From Acidocella sp. KAb 2-4 (GTDB taxonomy: Bacteria > Pseudomonadota > Alphaproteobacteria > Acetobacterales > Acetobacteraceae): a stretch of 64,000 bases of DNA. A program made the translations under genes and the position numbers. Positions within the stretch are counted from its first letter, which is position 1. Every line of letters starts with the position of its first letter. Location: assembly GCF_020567705.1 (NCBI RefSeq), contig NZ_JAJDJU010000002.1:186001-250000 (forward strand), written 5' to 3'. Of the stretch, positions 1 through 8,879 are shown piece by piece. The notes under the pieces were generated by a model. That model made no database searches. It had not been told where the DNA came from and was given only the letters and a program-made list of their open reading frames with translations.

Positions 1-3000
1 TTCCAGCCCGGCCTCCAGCGGGTCCTCCGACCCGACCAGCGCCAGATGCGCCTTGCCGCCGTTGAACATGCGGGCGAACAGCTCCTGAAAATGCTTATCC
101 ACCTCGTTGAACACGGCGGAGAGGCGCTCGCGCCCCTCGCGGTTGAGGTGACCGATGGAGCCGCGCAGCTTGGCAATGGCGGAGGTGATCTCGGCGCGCT
201 CTTTCTCGATGGTGGCGATCGCCTCCTCGGCCTCGCCCACCTCGATCTCGGCGCGCAGATTCACCGGCCCCATCTCCTCGCGCTCGCGCGCCAGGCGCTC
301 CCAGCGCTTGCGGGCTTTGTCCTCGGTCTCCGGGCTGAGCTCCTCGGGCGGTTCCGGCAAGGTGGGGCTGGCGCCGAGGCGTTCCAGGATGCGCTCGGCC
401 ACCGTGCCCCACGCATGGTTGGCGGCGGTGATGTTGCCTTCCTCGCGGGCGCGGGCTTCGCGCGCGGCGGAGAGCGCGGCCTCGGCGGCGCGGGCGGTGC
501 GGCTGGCGGTTTCGGCGGCGGTCTGCGCGCTATGCAGGGCGGCGGCGTTGCGCTTGTGCTCGGCCTCGGCGGCGGTCAGGCTCTCACGCGCCTCGCGCTT
601 GGCGCTGGCGGCGGCCTCGGGCGCGGCGGCCAGGGCGGCGATGCTGGTCTCTGCCTCCGCCAACCGGGCGGCGAGGTCGGTGAGCCGGTCCTTGGCGTCG
701 CGCCCGCGCTCGGCCCAATCGGCCATCTCGCGCGTCAGCGATGTCAGGCGGAGCTGGCGCTGCGCCTCGGCGGCTTTCAGCGCCGCGAATTTGCCGCGCG
801 CGGCGGCTTCTTCCTGCCGCGCCTGGGCCATGGCGGCGCGGGCCTTGTCCACGGCGGCGCGGGCGGCGGTTACGTCCGGCAGGCCGGCGGCGCTCTCCTG
901 CGCGGCGCGCAGGGCGGCGGCGGCCTCGGCGGCCTCGGCGGCGGCCTGGTCGCGCTGGGTTTGGGCGGCGGCGGCGCGGCTGGCCCCGCGCTCATGCTCG
1001 GCGGTCAGGCGGATGGCCTCGTTGCGCGCCTTGTCGAAGCGGATCTCGGCCTGGCGGCGGGCCTCGCGCGCGGCGGCCTCGGCGGCGCGGCGGGCTTCGC
1101 GCAGTTTCGCTTCATTGGCGCGGGCCTCGCGCTCGGCGGCTTCGGCGGCCTGGCGCTGTTCGCGCGCGGCGGCGGCGGCGGCGCGCGTGGCGTCGCGCTC
1201 ACGCTCCAGCGCCGCCAGACGGTTGCGCTGCTTCAGCCGCACCGCGGCCTCCGAGGCCGCGCCTGCCCGCACCGTGTAGCCATCCCAGCGCCACACCGCG
1301 CCCTCGCGCGAGACCAGGATCTGTCCTGGCGTCAGGCTGGCCTGATGTGCCTCGCCATCCGCGTCCTGGGGCAGCAGCAGGATATGGCTGAGCGCGCGGG
1401 TGAGCTGCTCTGGCCCTTGCACCAGCCGGTCGAAGCTGGGTAGCGCGGTCTCCGGCGCGGGCAAATCGGGCAGCTTGCGCCAATGGCGCGGGGCGGCATT
1501 GTCGGCGGAGGCGGAAAGCTCCTCGCGCAGCGCGGCGCCGAGGGCGGCTTCCAGCCCCGGCGGCACGCTGATCTGGTCGAGGATCGGCGCGCTCTCGCGC
1601 CCGAATTTTTGCGCCAGCAGGGCGGCCAGGGCGTCGTATTCGGTGGCGATCTTGGTCGCCGCCGATTCGGCGCCGGCGGTCTGGGTGCGGGCGGCGGCCA
1701 GGGCGGCCTCGGCGGCGGCGCGGGCGGCGGCGGCTTCCTCCTCGGCCTGGGCGCGCGCGGCCTCGGCGGCGGTCACCGCCTCGCGGGCGGCGGCCAGCGC
1801 GGTTTCCGCCTCGGCGCGCTCGGCCTCGGCGGCCTGCACCCGCTCGGCCGGAATCAGTGTGGCGGCGAGTTTCTGATACTCCGTCTCGGTCTCGGCGGCG
1901 CGCAGGGCCTGGCGGCGGGCGCGCGACTCGGCTTCGCTCAGGGCGCGGCGGGCGGCCTCGGCCTCGGCGGCGATGCGCGCGGCGTCCTCGGTGGCGCGGT
2001 TGGTCTCGGCCTCGGCGGCGCGCAGCGCCTCCAGCGCCCCGGCCTCGGCCTCGCCCGCCTCGTCCAGCGCGGCGGGGGCAGCTTCGGCTTCGGCGGTCAG
2101 GCGCTGCTGCTCCTCGCGCAGCCGCGCGGCGGCGGCCTCGGCGTCTGTCACCAGCTTGGCGGCGTGGGCGTGGTCGCGGCTCAGCGTGTCCAGGCGGGAT
2201 TTTGCCTCGGCCAGCGCGGCGCGGGCGCGGCTCTCGGCCTCCTCCATCTGCTCGGCGGCGATGCGCGCGCGTTCCAGCGCCGTGCGGGCCGCGGCCTCGG
2301 CCTCGCGCAGCGGCGGCAGCGCGGTTCCGGCCTCGGCGGCGCGGGCTTCGGCGGCCTGCGCCTCGGCGGCGGCTTCGGCCACCTGCGCCTCGGCGGCGGC
2401 GAAGGCGGCCTCGGCCTGTTCGCGCGCGCGCACGGCCAGCGCGCTCTGGATCGCCAGCAGCTCGGCCTCGGCCTGGCGGATATTGCCGGAGAGATTTTTG
2501 TAGCGCGTGGCCTGCCGCGCCTGCTTCTTCAGTTCGGCCAGCCGCGCCTCGACCTGGCCTTTCAGATCATCCGCGCGCAGCAGATTCTGCTCGGCGGCTT
2601 TCAGCTTCAGTTCGGCCTCGTGCCGGCGCGCATGCAGCCCGGTGATCCCCGCCGCCTCCTCAAGCAGCGCGCGCCGCTCATCGGGCCGGGCGTTGACCAG
2701 CGCGCTCACCCGCCCCTGGCTGACCATGGCCGAGGCGCGCGCGCCGGAGGCGAGGTCGGCGAACAGGGTCTGCACGTCGCGGGCGCGGGCCTCCTTGCCG
2801 TTGACGCGGTAGGAGGAGCCGCTGCCGCGCTCGATCTTGCGCGAGACTTCAAGGTCGGGTGCCTCGTGGAAGGGCGGCGGGGCGAGGCCCAGAGTGTCCT
2901 CCAGCGTCAGCGTCACCTCGGCCAGATTGCGCGCCGTCCGCCCGGCCGTGCCGGCGAAGATCACGTCCTCCATTTCATTGCCGCGCATGTTGCGGGCATT

Positions 3001-3159
3001 GGCCTCGCCCATCGCCCAGCGCAGCGCCTCGATGACATTGGATTTGCCGCACCCGTTGGGCCCGACCACGCCGGTGAGGCCGGGCAGAATCTCCACCGTC
3101 GTGGGGTCGGCGAAGCTCTTGAAACCGGCGATGCGCAGGCGGGCAAAACGGGCGGGCAT
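1..3159 (-). CDS. smc: Chromosome segregation protein SMC (3' end outside window)
   Basis: SMC ATPase of the condensin complex, which compacts and segregates the chromosome. The first 1053 codons are visible. The N-terminal head has a Walker A loop (GPNGCGKSN, about residues 32-40) and the QGRVSALV segment that follows it in SMC heads. Long Ala/Glu/Arg-rich coiled-coil arms follow, with a hinge-like region near the middle. The frame runs off the left edge just after the FNGGKAHLAL segment that starts the C-terminal head. The signature motif and Walker B are therefore expected just outside. The start ATG at 3159 lies 6 bases after the stop of the DsbA-like gene, so the two are probably cotranscribed. 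The coiled-coil part is so alanine-rich that long open frames appear on the opposite strand; these are shadows. Confidence 0.95.
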   Translation of the reverse strand, partial: MPARFARLRIAGFKSFADPTTVEILPGLTGVVGPNGCGKSNVIEALRWAMGEANARNMRGNEMEDVIFAGTAGRTARNLAEVTLTLEDTLGLAPPPFHEAPDLEVSRKIERGSGSSYRVNGKEARARDVQTLFADLASGARASAMVSQGRVSALVNARPDERRALLEEAAGITGLHARRHEAELKLKAAEQNLLRADDLKGQVEARLAELKKQARQATRYKNLSGNIRQAEAELLAIQSALAVRAREQAEAAFAAAEAQVAEAAAEAQAAEARAAEAGTALPPLREAEAAARTALERARIAAEQMEEAESRARAALAEAKSRLDTLSRDHAHAAKLVTDAEAAAARLREEQQRLTAEAEAAPAALDEAGEAEAGALEALRAAEAETNRATEDAARIAAEAEAARRALSEAESRARRQALRAAETETEYQKLAATLIPAERVQAAEAERAEAETALAAAREAVTAAEAARAQAEEEAAAARAAAEAALAAARTQTAGAESAATKIATEYDALAALLAQKFGRESAPILDQISVPPGLEAALGAALREELSASADNAAPRHWRKLPDLPAPETALPSFDRLVQGPEQLTRALSHILLLPQDADGEAHQASLTPGQILVSREGAVWRWDGYTVRAGAASEAAVRLKQRNRLAALERERDATRAAAAAAREQRQAAEAAEREARANEAKLREARRAAEAAAREARRQAEIRFDKARNEAIRLTAEHERGASRAAAAQTQRDQAAAEAAEAAAALRAAQESAAGLPDVTAARAAVDKARAAMAQARQEEAAARGKFAALKAAEAQRQLRLTSLTREMADWAERGRDAKDRLTDLAARLAEAETSIAALAAAPEAAASAKREARESLTAAEAEHKRNAAALHSAQTAAETASRTARAAEAALSAAREARAREEGNITAANHAWGTVAERILERLGASPTLPEPPEELSPETEDKARKRWERLAREREEMGPVNLRAEIEVGEAEEAIATIEKERAEITSAIAKLRGSIGHLNREGRERLSAVFNEVDKHFQELFARMFNGGKAHLALVGSEDPLEAGLE

Positions 3160-3165
3160 CTAGCG

Positions 3166-3801
3166 TCAGCCCTTGGCGGCCTGGGCCACGGTGGCGGCGA
3201 AATCGTCGTACGCCATGGCGCCGGGATAGGTTTTGCCGTTGATGATGAAGGTGGGGGTGGCGTTGATGTTGTACATCTTCTCCGCCTCCTGCTGCCCGTT
3301 CAGGATGAACTGGGCGAGCTTGTCGTCGTTCCAGGCGGTCTCGTAGGTGGCTTTGTCCATGCCCGCGAGCGCGGCGTATTTGAAGATCGAGGCGTGATAA
3401 TCCTCGCCCGGCTGGAAGGCCCAGTCATTCTGGCTGGAAAACAGCGCCTCAATGAACGGGTAATATTCCTCGGCCGGCAAATAGCGCGCCACCTGCGCCG
3501 CCTTCAGCGCCACCTGATCGAGCGGGAAGTCGTGATAGATGATCTGCAGCTTGCCGGTATCGACCAGCGCCGGCTTCACCTTGGGCATCGTCACCGTGGC
3601 GAACTCGGCGCAATGCGTGCAGGTGAGGGAGAAATATTCATGCGCGGTGACCGGCGCCTTGGGCGAGCCGATGGAGCGCTGCGTGTACGGGGTGGAGGCG
3701 GGCTTGGCCGGCGCCGTGGGCGAATCGGCGGTGGCGGCCAGGGCGGGGGTGGCAAGGGTGGCACCCACTAGGGATAGTGCTGAGCGGCGGGTAATCTGCA
3801 T
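3166..3801 (-). CDS. DsbA-family thiol:disulfide oxidoreductase, exported
   Basis: A 211-residue thioredoxin-fold protein of the DsbA/DsbG type (Thioredoxin_4-like). The N-terminus (MQITRRSALSLVGATLATPALA) is a signal sequence whose RR-S-A-L-S core resembles a Tat signal. A Pro/Ala linker follows, then the active-site CxxC as C-T-H-C in the TCTHCAEFA segment near residue 60, and a cis-Pro loop near the end (ATPTFIINGKTYPGAM). It probably oxidises or isomerises disulfides in the periplasm. The start ATG is preceded by AGGAG with normal spacing. It sits between the dciA-like gene and smc, an arrangement common in alphaproteobacteria. The family is clear; the substrate is not. Confidence 0.9.
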   Translation of the reverse strand: MQITRRSALSLVGATLATPALAATADSPTAPAKPASTPYTQRSIGSPKAPVTAHEYFSLTCTHCAEFATVTMPKVKPALVDTGKLQIIYHDFPLDQVALKAAQVARYLPAEEYYPFIEALFSSQNDWAFQPGEDYHASIFKYAALAGMDKATYETAWNDDKLAQFILNGQQEAEKMYNINATPTFIINGKTYPGAMAYDDFAATVAQAAKG

Positions 3802-3861
3802 GTTTTCTCCTATATCTGGTGTAGCCGGGTTTGCGTCTCGGAGTCGAATCAGGAATCGCGG

Positions 3862-4344
3862 TTATCCACGGGTTTTTAGGCCGCGATAGAGTTTGGCCAG
3901 GGCCGCGCCCAGCTCGCCCTCGGGCAGGCCGGGCGGCGGCGGCATGTCGCGCGGCGCGGCGCGGCGCGGGGCGGCGGCGGGCAGGCGCGGCGATTGCTGC
4001 ACGAAGCGCAGGCGCTCGACGCTGGCATGGCCGAGCGCGAGGTTGAGCCGCGCGACGATCTGCGACTCGAGCATCTGCAATTCCATCGCGGTGGGGCCGG
4101 TGCAGCCCAGGGTGAGCGTGCCGCCCGCGAATTTCACCGGCACGGCGCGGCTGGCCAGCTCGGGCCCGGCGAGTTGCGGCCAGTCGGCCAGGAGCTGCGC
4201 GGCGGCTGGGGCGCGGCGGCGGAACACCGGGCGCGTGAGCGGCGCGATGAGCGCGGCGATGCCGCGCGGCGCGAAGTTGCGCACCGGCTCCGCCGGGGGC
4301 ACAATTGGTGTCTGTGCGACCCGCTTCTTTCTCTCCGCCGGCAC
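3862..4344 (-). CDS. DUF721 / DciA-like protein
   Basis: A small basic protein of about 160 residues with the DUF721 core (roughly residues 35-115: LLADWPQLAGPELASRAVPVKF, then a beta-rich LTLGCTGPTAMELQ part). DUF721 includes DciA, which helps load the replicative helicase in bacteria lacking DnaC/DnaI; that role is inferred here from family membership only. The start is not ATG. An AAGGAG sits 5 bases ahead of a GTG at 4344, which I prefer over the GTG at 4350 that overlaps the Shine-Dalgarno itself. The proline-rich C-terminus is probably disordered. It is divergent from and overlaps the 5' end of mutY. Confidence 0.75.
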   Translation of the reverse strand: MPAERKKRVAQTPIVPPAEPVRNFAPRGIAALIAPLTRPVFRRRAPAAAQLLADWPQLAGPELASRAVPVKFAGGTLTLGCTGPTAMELQMLESQIVARLNLALGHASVERLRFVQQSPRLPAAAPRRAAPRDMPPPPGLPEGELGAALAKLYRGLKTRG

Positions 4345-5339
4345 GGCCACTCCTTTCCTGGTATGTGCAACACCGCCGCCACTTACCCTGGCGCGCCGCC
4401 CCGGGCGAGGCGGCAGACCCTTATCACGTCTGGCTCTCCGAGATCATGCTGCAACAGACCGTGGTGGCCACGGTGCGCCCCTATTACGCCAAATTTCTGG
4501 CCGCGTATCCGCGCATCGAGGATCTGGCGGCGGCCAGCGTGGAGGAGGTGTGCGGGCATTGGGCCGGGCTTGGCTACTACGCGCGGGCGCGCAACCTGCA
4601 CAAATGCGCGCAGGCGGTGGCGGCGCTGGGCGGGTTTCCGCGCAGTGTCGAGGGGCTGCGGGCGTTGCCGGGCATCGGCCCCTACACGGCCAATGCGGTG
4701 GGGGCGATCGCCTTTGGCCTGCCGGCGTTGCCGGTGGACGGCAATGTGGAGCGCGTGGCGGCGCGCATCTTCGCCATCGCCACGCCGCTGCCCGCGGGCA
4801 AGGCCGAAATCGCCGCCGCCGCTCAGGGCTTCATTGCCGACCAGGATGCCCAGGCCGCGCCGGGGGATTTCGCGCAGGCGCTGTTCGACCTCGGTGCCAC
4901 CATCTGCACGCCGAAATCGCCCGATTGCCCGGCCTGCCCGTGGCGGGCGCATTGCCGCGCCCATGCCCAGGGCGTGGCGGCGAGCCTGCCCGCGCGGGCG
5001 AAAAAACCCGCGCGGCCGCGCCGCACCGGCACCGCCTATGTGCTGCTCGACGCCGCCGATAACGTGCTGCTGCTGCGCCGCCCGCCTACCGGGCTGCTCG
5101 GCGGCATGCTGGCGCTGCCCGAGTCGCCGCCCCTGCGCGCCGCCTGGCGGGAGGCAGGCGCGGTGGAGCATGTGTTCACCCATTTCAGCCTCACCCTGAG
5201 CGTGCTGGCCGCGCGCCGGGCGGCGCTGCCGCGCGGGGCGCTGATGGCCCCTGCCGCCACGGCGCAACTGCCCAGCGTGATGCGCAAGGCGCTTGACGCC
5301 GGGTGCCGGGCGCTCAACCTTGGAGACGATGATGAGTGA
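4305..5339 (+). CDS. mutY: A/G-specific adenine DNA glycosylase MutY
   Basis: Removes adenine mispaired with 8-oxoguanine. It has the HhH-GPD glycosylase fold: the SEIMLQQT helix with the catalytic Glu near residue 47, the LPGIGPYTANAV helix-hairpin-helix, and the catalytic-Asp segment LPVDGNVERV. The C-x6-C-x2-C-x5-C [4Fe-4S] motif (CTPKSPDCPACPWRAHC) follows. A C-terminal Nudix-like domain recognises 8-oxoG. The length (about 344 residues) is normal. No ATG precedes the conserved LLSWYVQHRRHLPW start, so translation must begin at TTG 4305, GTG 4308 or GTG 4314. All of these lie inside the divergent dciA-like gene. The 3' end overlaps the dipeptidase start by 8 bases. Confidence 0.93.
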   Translation: MVSVRPASFSPPARPLLSWYVQHRRHLPWRAAPGEAADPYHVWLSEIMLQQTVVATVRPYYAKFLAAYPRIEDLAAASVEEVCGHWAGLGYYARARNLHKCAQAVAALGGFPRSVEGLRALPGIGPYTANAVGAIAFGLPALPVDGNVERVAARIFAIATPLPAGKAEIAAAAQGFIADQDAQAAPGDFAQALFDLGATICTPKSPDCPACPWRAHCRAHAQGVAASLPARAKKPARPRRTGTAYVLLDAADNVLLLRRPPTGLLGGMLALPESPPLRAAWREAGAVEHVFTHFSLTLSVLAARRAALPRGALMAPAATAQLPSVMRKALDAGCRALNLGDDDE

Positions 5340-6336
5340 TCCGCATGATGGCATCCTGGCCATCGATACGCATGTCGATATCCCCTGGCCGCCCGGCCTC
5401 TCGGTGTTCGAGGATGGGCCGCGCTGCGTCGATCTGCCGAAGATGCGCCGGGGCCGCATCGCCGCCACCTGTTTCGTCGCCTACGTGCCGCAGGGGCCGC
5501 GCGATGCCGCCGGGCACCAAGCCGCCACCGCCCGCGCCCGCGCCATGCTGGACGAGATCGCCGCCATGGCCCCGGCCGATGGCTCGGGTGGGGTGCTGGC
5601 GCCCAGCGCCGCCGCCATCGAGGCCGCTTATCAAGCAGGCCGGCCCGGCATCGTCCCGGTCATTGAGAATGGCTATGCGGTCGGCACCGATCTTGCCAAT
5701 CTCGATGAATTCGCCGCGCGCGGGGTGCGCTACATCACGCTCACCCATAACGGCCATAACGCCATTGGTGACGCCGCGATCCCGCTGCCGAGCCTGGATG
5801 ACCCGCCAGCACTCTATGGCGGGCTCTCTGATTTCGGGCAGGCGGTGGTGGCGCGGATGAACGCGCTCGGCATTCTCGTGGATATTTCGCACACCGCGAA
5901 AACCACGATGCTGCAGGCGGTGGCGCGCTCGCGCGTGCCGGTCTTCGCCTCGCATTCCTGCGTGCGGGCGCTGTGCGAGCACAAGCGCAACCTCGATGAC
6001 GAGCAGCTCGACGCGCTCGGCGCCACCGGCGGGCTGGTGCAGATCACCATCGTCTCCAACTTCCTGCGCCCGAAGGCGCGGACGCAGGATGTGTCGGTCG
6101 CCGACATTGCCGACCATGTCGATTACGTGGTCAACCGCATCGGCATCGACCATGTCGGCATCGGCACAGATTTCGACGGCGGCGGCGAGGTGCGGGATTT
6201 CCGCAACGCCGCCGAGGCTCCGGCGCTCACCGCCGAGCTGGCAAGGCGCGGCTATGGCCATGCCGAGCTGCAAAAGATCTGGGGCGGCAATTTCCTGCGT
6301 CTGCTGCGCCAGGCTGAGACCTTCGCCGCCGGTTAA
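5332..6336 (+). CDS. Membrane-type dipeptidase, peptidase family M19
   Basis: Zinc-dependent dipeptidase of the renal-dipeptidase family (M19), 334 residues. It has the N-terminal metal-binding DTHVDIPW motif (HxD), the bridging Glu in VIENGY, and the SHSC and GIDHVGIGTDFDG segments that close the TIM-barrel site. There is no signal peptide, so it is probably cytoplasmic and cleaves dipeptides, possibly including D-amino-acid-containing ones; the substrate cannot be read. The ATG at 5332 has GGAG 6 bases upstream and is preferred over the adjacent ATG at 5329. It overlaps the end of mutY by 8 bases, which suggests translational coupling. The 3' end overlaps the convergent membrane gene by 4 bases. 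Confidence 0.9.
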   Translation: MSDPHDGILAIDTHVDIPWPPGLSVFEDGPRCVDLPKMRRGRIAATCFVAYVPQGPRDAAGHQAATARARAMLDEIAAMAPADGSGGVLAPSAAAIEAAYQAGRPGIVPVIENGYAVGTDLANLDEFAARGVRYITLTHNGHNAIGDAAIPLPSLDDPPALYGGLSDFGQAVVARMNALGILVDISHTAKTTMLQAVARSRVPVFASHSCVRALCEHKRNLDDEQLDALGATGGLVQITIVSNFLRPKARTQDVSVADIADHVDYVVNRIGIDHVGIGTDFDGGGEVRDFRNAAEAPALTAELARRGYGHAELQKIWGGNFLRLLRQAETFAAG

Positions 6337-6671
6337 GCCTCTTTTTTCGGCTTGCGCCGCGCGGTGAGCAGGCCCTCCAGCGCCAAGCCGGCGGCGACCA
6401 TGGCGAGATCGGCCAGCGGGCTGGGCTCGGGTTGGCGCGGGCGGCGCAGCAGCAGCGCCCCGCTCAACCCGGTCAGGGCCGCCAGCAGCAGCAACGCCCC
6501 GCCGGTGATGGCCGCGCCCGCCGCCGAGCCAACCGCCTGGGCCAGCCAGAGATAGAGCCCGGCGATGAGAAACCCGAGCGCGGTGAGCACCAGGGCGAGC
6601 GCGATGGTGGCGCACGCGCCCCAGAGCGCGGCATTGCGGGCCATGCGGCCGGCGCAGCGTGTCAGGCCCAT
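6333..6671 (-). CDS. Small two-helix membrane protein, holin-superfamily-like
   Basis: A 112-residue protein with two hydrophobic helices (about residues 15-45 and 48-75) and a basic C-terminal tail (LLTARRKPKKEA). The architecture resembles the actinobacterial/proteobacterial 'phage holin family' (DUF1469-type) membrane proteins, which normally sit beside DUF883/YqjD-type proteins and are not phage derived. Here it follows such a gene with a 3-base gap, so the two form one operon. Its function is unknown; a role in membrane stress is only an inference from the pairing. Confidence 0.6.
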   Translation of the reverse strand: MGLTRCAGRMARNAALWGACATIALALVLTALGFLIAGLYLWLAQAVGSAAGAAITGGALLLLAALTGLSGALLLRRPRQPEPSPLADLAMVAAGLALEGLLTARRKPKKEA

Positions 6672-6674
6672 GCG

Positions 6675-7013
6675 CTAGCGCCGCCCCAGCAGGCGCGCGG
6701 CCAGCAGACCGATGCCGAAGGCGACTGCGACGCTGGTTAGCGGGCGGGCGCAGACCTCATGCTCCAGCCGTGTCACCGCGTCCCGGCCCGTATCCTTCAG
6801 CTTTCCGGCCAGTTCCTCCAGGTCGTCCTCCAACGACTCGACGCGGGAGGTGAGGCCCGCATTGTGCAGATAGGCGTTGATGCGCTCCATCGCCTCATGC
6901 GCGTTGCCGCTCAGCCGCTCCTTGGCTCCGGCCAGCTCGGCGCGGAGATGCTCGAATTCCCGCTTGAGAAACTCGACATCGACGGTTTCAGTCTTGTTGT
7001 CCGACTCGCTCAT
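6675..7013 (-). CDS. DUF883 (ElaB/YqjD-like) membrane-anchored protein
   Basis: A 112-residue protein with a charged, helical N-terminal part that probably forms a coiled coil (residues 10-85). A C-terminal hydrophobic anchor rich in small residues follows (PLTSVAVAFGIGLLAARLLGRR). This is the layout of DUF883/ElaB/YqjD proteins, which are tail-anchored in the inner membrane and bind ribosomes in E. coli in stationary phase. The ATG at 7013 has a perfect AGGAGG 7 bases upstream. A longer in-frame upstream extension exists but lacks family similarity and is rejected. First gene of a two-gene operon with the holin-like protein. Confidence 0.75.
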   Translation of the reverse strand: MSESDNKTETVDVEFLKREFEHLRAELAGAKERLSGNAHEAMERINAYLHNAGLTSRVESLEDDLEELAGKLKDTGRDAVTRLEHEVCARPLTSVAVAFGIGLLAARLLGRR

Positions 7014-7143
7014 GCTCCGGCCTCCTGTGGCAAGGTTCATGTCCGTGCCGCAAATATATAAGCAATCCGGCGCGGTTCGGCTATGATGACGGCAAAAGCC
7101 GCGCTGGCGCGCGATGAGTGGCGGAGGAGGCAGGCGGAGCGGT

Positions 7144-8172
7144 ATGCGGAGCAGGACGAGGCGGGACGGAATGATGGCGGCTCTGGCCGTGGCGATGGCG
7201 GCGCCCTGCGCCTGGGGCGATGTGCCGTTTCCTGGCACGCCGAACTCGCTGGCGCCGCTGGTGGCCTCGGTGGCGCCTTGCGTGGTCGGCATCGCCGTCA
7301 CCGAGGCGCCGGGCCAGTCCACCGCCCCGGCCAAGCCCGCGGGCGCGCATCAGCCGCCGATCACCGAGGCTGCCGGCTCGGGCTTCATCATCAGCCCCGA
7401 CGGCATGATCGTCACCAACGACCATGTGATCGCGGGCGCGGCGCACATCACCGTCACCCTGGATGACGGCACGCGTTACACCGCGCGGCTGGTGGGGGCG
7501 GATGATCTCACTGATATTGCTGTCATTAAAATCTCGTCATCTTCGCCGTTGCACCCGGCCCGCTGGGGCGATTCCGCCCAGATGCGGGTGGGCGATTGGG
7601 TGCTGGCCGCCGGTAATCCCTTCGCATTAGGCAATTCGTTCACGCTCGGCATCGTTTCGGCCGAGGGGCGCGATGTCGGTGACGGGCCATTCACCCATTT
7701 CCTGCAGCTCGATGCGCCGATCAACCCCGGCAATTCGGGTGGTCCGTCTTTTGACATGGCGGGGCGGGTGATCGGCATAAATTCAGCAATCGTCTCGCCT
7801 TCCGGCGGGTCGGTGGGGGTGGCTTTCGCCATTCCCAGCAATAGCGCGGCGCCAGTGGTGGCGGCGCTGATCGCGCATGGCGCGGTGGCGCGCGGCTGGC
7901 TCGGCGTGTCGGTGGGTGATGCCGCGAGCGGGGCGGCGGGGGCGGTGATCAACGGCGTTGAGCCGGGCGGACCGGCGGATGAGGCTGGATTGCAGCCGGG
8001 CGATATGGTTGTATCAGTTAACAATCAGGTCATCTCCGACGCCGCCGACTTGACGCGTGACATTGCCTCGACGCCGCCGGGCGGTAAGGTGCAGCTTAAG
8101 GTTAATTCTAACGGTCACCTGTCCCATGTGCAGGTCGTGGTCGGCCGCCGGCCGGCCCAGCTTGGAGAATAG
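7144..8172 (+). CDS. HtrA/DegP-like serine protease with one PDZ domain
   Basis: Periplasmic trypsin-like protease of family S1C. From the ATG at 7144 the protein has 342 residues: a signal peptide (basic MRSRTRR, then a hydrophobic Ala/Met stretch ending about residue 25), and a protease domain with the triad His94 (TNDHVI), Asp124 (LTDIAV) and Ser198 (GNSGGP). A single C-terminal PDZ domain follows from about residue 240 (GWLGVSV...). Alternative starts are ATG 7114 and ATG 7171. I chose 7144 for the GGAG upstream and the basic n-region. It lies 2 bases ahead of a response regulator, as in envelope-stress operons where the protease is coexpressed with its two-component system. Confidence 0.85.
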   Translation: MRSRTRRDGMMAALAVAMAAPCAWGDVPFPGTPNSLAPLVASVAPCVVGIAVTEAPGQSTAPAKPAGAHQPPITEAAGSGFIISPDGMIVTNDHVIAGAAHITVTLDDGTRYTARLVGADDLTDIAVIKISSSSPLHPARWGDSAQMRVGDWVLAAGNPFALGNSFTLGIVSAEGRDVGDGPFTHFLQLDAPINPGNSGGPSFDMAGRVIGINSAIVSPSGGSVGVAFAIPSNSAAPVVAALIAHGAVARGWLGVSVGDAASGAAGAVINGVEPGGPADEAGLQPGDMVVSVNNQVISDAADLTRDIASTPPGGKVQLKVNSNGHLSHVQVVVGRRPAQLGE

Positions 8173-8174
8173 CG

Positions 8175-8858
8175 ATGCGTATACTCGTCGTTGAGGACGA
8201 CAAAGACGTTGCCGCGTTTGTGATCAAGGGGTTGCGCGAGGCCGGCCATGCCGTGGAGGCCGCCGATAACGGGCGCGACGGTTTGTTCCTGGCGGCGTCC
8301 GAGAATTTCGACGCGATCATCCTCGACCGCATGTTACCGGGCGGCATCGATGGTCTGCGCTTGCTCGAAACGTTGCGGGCGCAAGACAATACCACGCCTG
8401 TCGTGTTCCTCTCGGCGCTGACCCAGGTGGATGACCGCGTGCGCGGCTTAAAGGCGGGGGGCGATGACTACCTGACCAAGCCCTTCGCCTTCGCCGAGCT
8501 GCTCGCGCGGGTGGAGGCGCTCGCCCGGCGCGGCAAGGGCGACGGCCCGGCGACGAGGCTGGCGGTGGGCGATCTGGAGATGGATCTGCTCTCGCGCAGC
8601 GTCCGCCGGGGCGCGCAGAAGATCGAGCTGCAGCCGCGCGAGTTCCGTCTGCTGGAGTATCTGATGCGCCATGCCGGCCAGGTGGTCACCCGCACCATGC
8701 TGCTGGAAGGCGTGTGGGATTACCATTTCGACCCGCAGACCAACGTGATCGACGTGCATATCTCGCGCCTGCGCCAGAAGATCGACAAGCCCTTCGAACA
8801 GCAATTGCTGCACACGGTGCGCAACGCCGGCTACATGCTGCGCGCCGAGGAGGCGTAA
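8175..8858 (+). CDS. OmpR/PhoB-family response regulator
   Basis: A 227-residue regulator. The receiver domain (1-120) has the acidic pair at residues 8-9 (VVEDDKD), the phospho-acceptor Asp at about 52 (IILDRMLPG), a Ser/Thr switch (FLSAL) and Lys102 (LTKPF). It is followed by a winged-helix DNA-binding domain (about 130-225, with ELQPREFRLLEYLMRH and the recognition helix in NVIDVHISRLRQKID). It lies in an operon between the HtrA-like protease and its cognate sensor kinase. It most resembles QseB/TctD/CpxR-type regulators. The signal is unknown; envelope stress is suggested by the protease upstream. Confidence 0.9.
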   Translation: MRILVVEDDKDVAAFVIKGLREAGHAVEAADNGRDGLFLAASENFDAIILDRMLPGGIDGLRLLETLRAQDNTTPVVFLSALTQVDDRVRGLKAGGDDYLTKPFAFAELLARVEALARRGKGDGPATRLAVGDLEMDLLSRSVRRGAQKIELQPREFRLLEYLMRHAGQVVTRTMLLEGVWDYHFDPQTNVIDVHISRLRQKIDKPFEQQLLHTVRNAGYMLRAEEA

Positions 8859-8879
8859 GCCCGGAGCCGCGCCCGCCGC

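Noticed and set aside
46-3771. Long plus-strand open frames opposite smc (up to 762 codons), rich in Gly/Ala/Arg
   Set aside because: They are the antisense of an alanine/glutamate-rich coiled-coil gene in GC-rich DNA. They show low complexity, no domain motifs and no ribosome binding site.
6333-7013. Prophage remnant suggested by a holin-like protein
   Set aside because: The holin-superfamily-like gene is paired with a DUF883 gene, a normal chromosomal arrangement. No phage structural, integrase or attachment sequences are visible.
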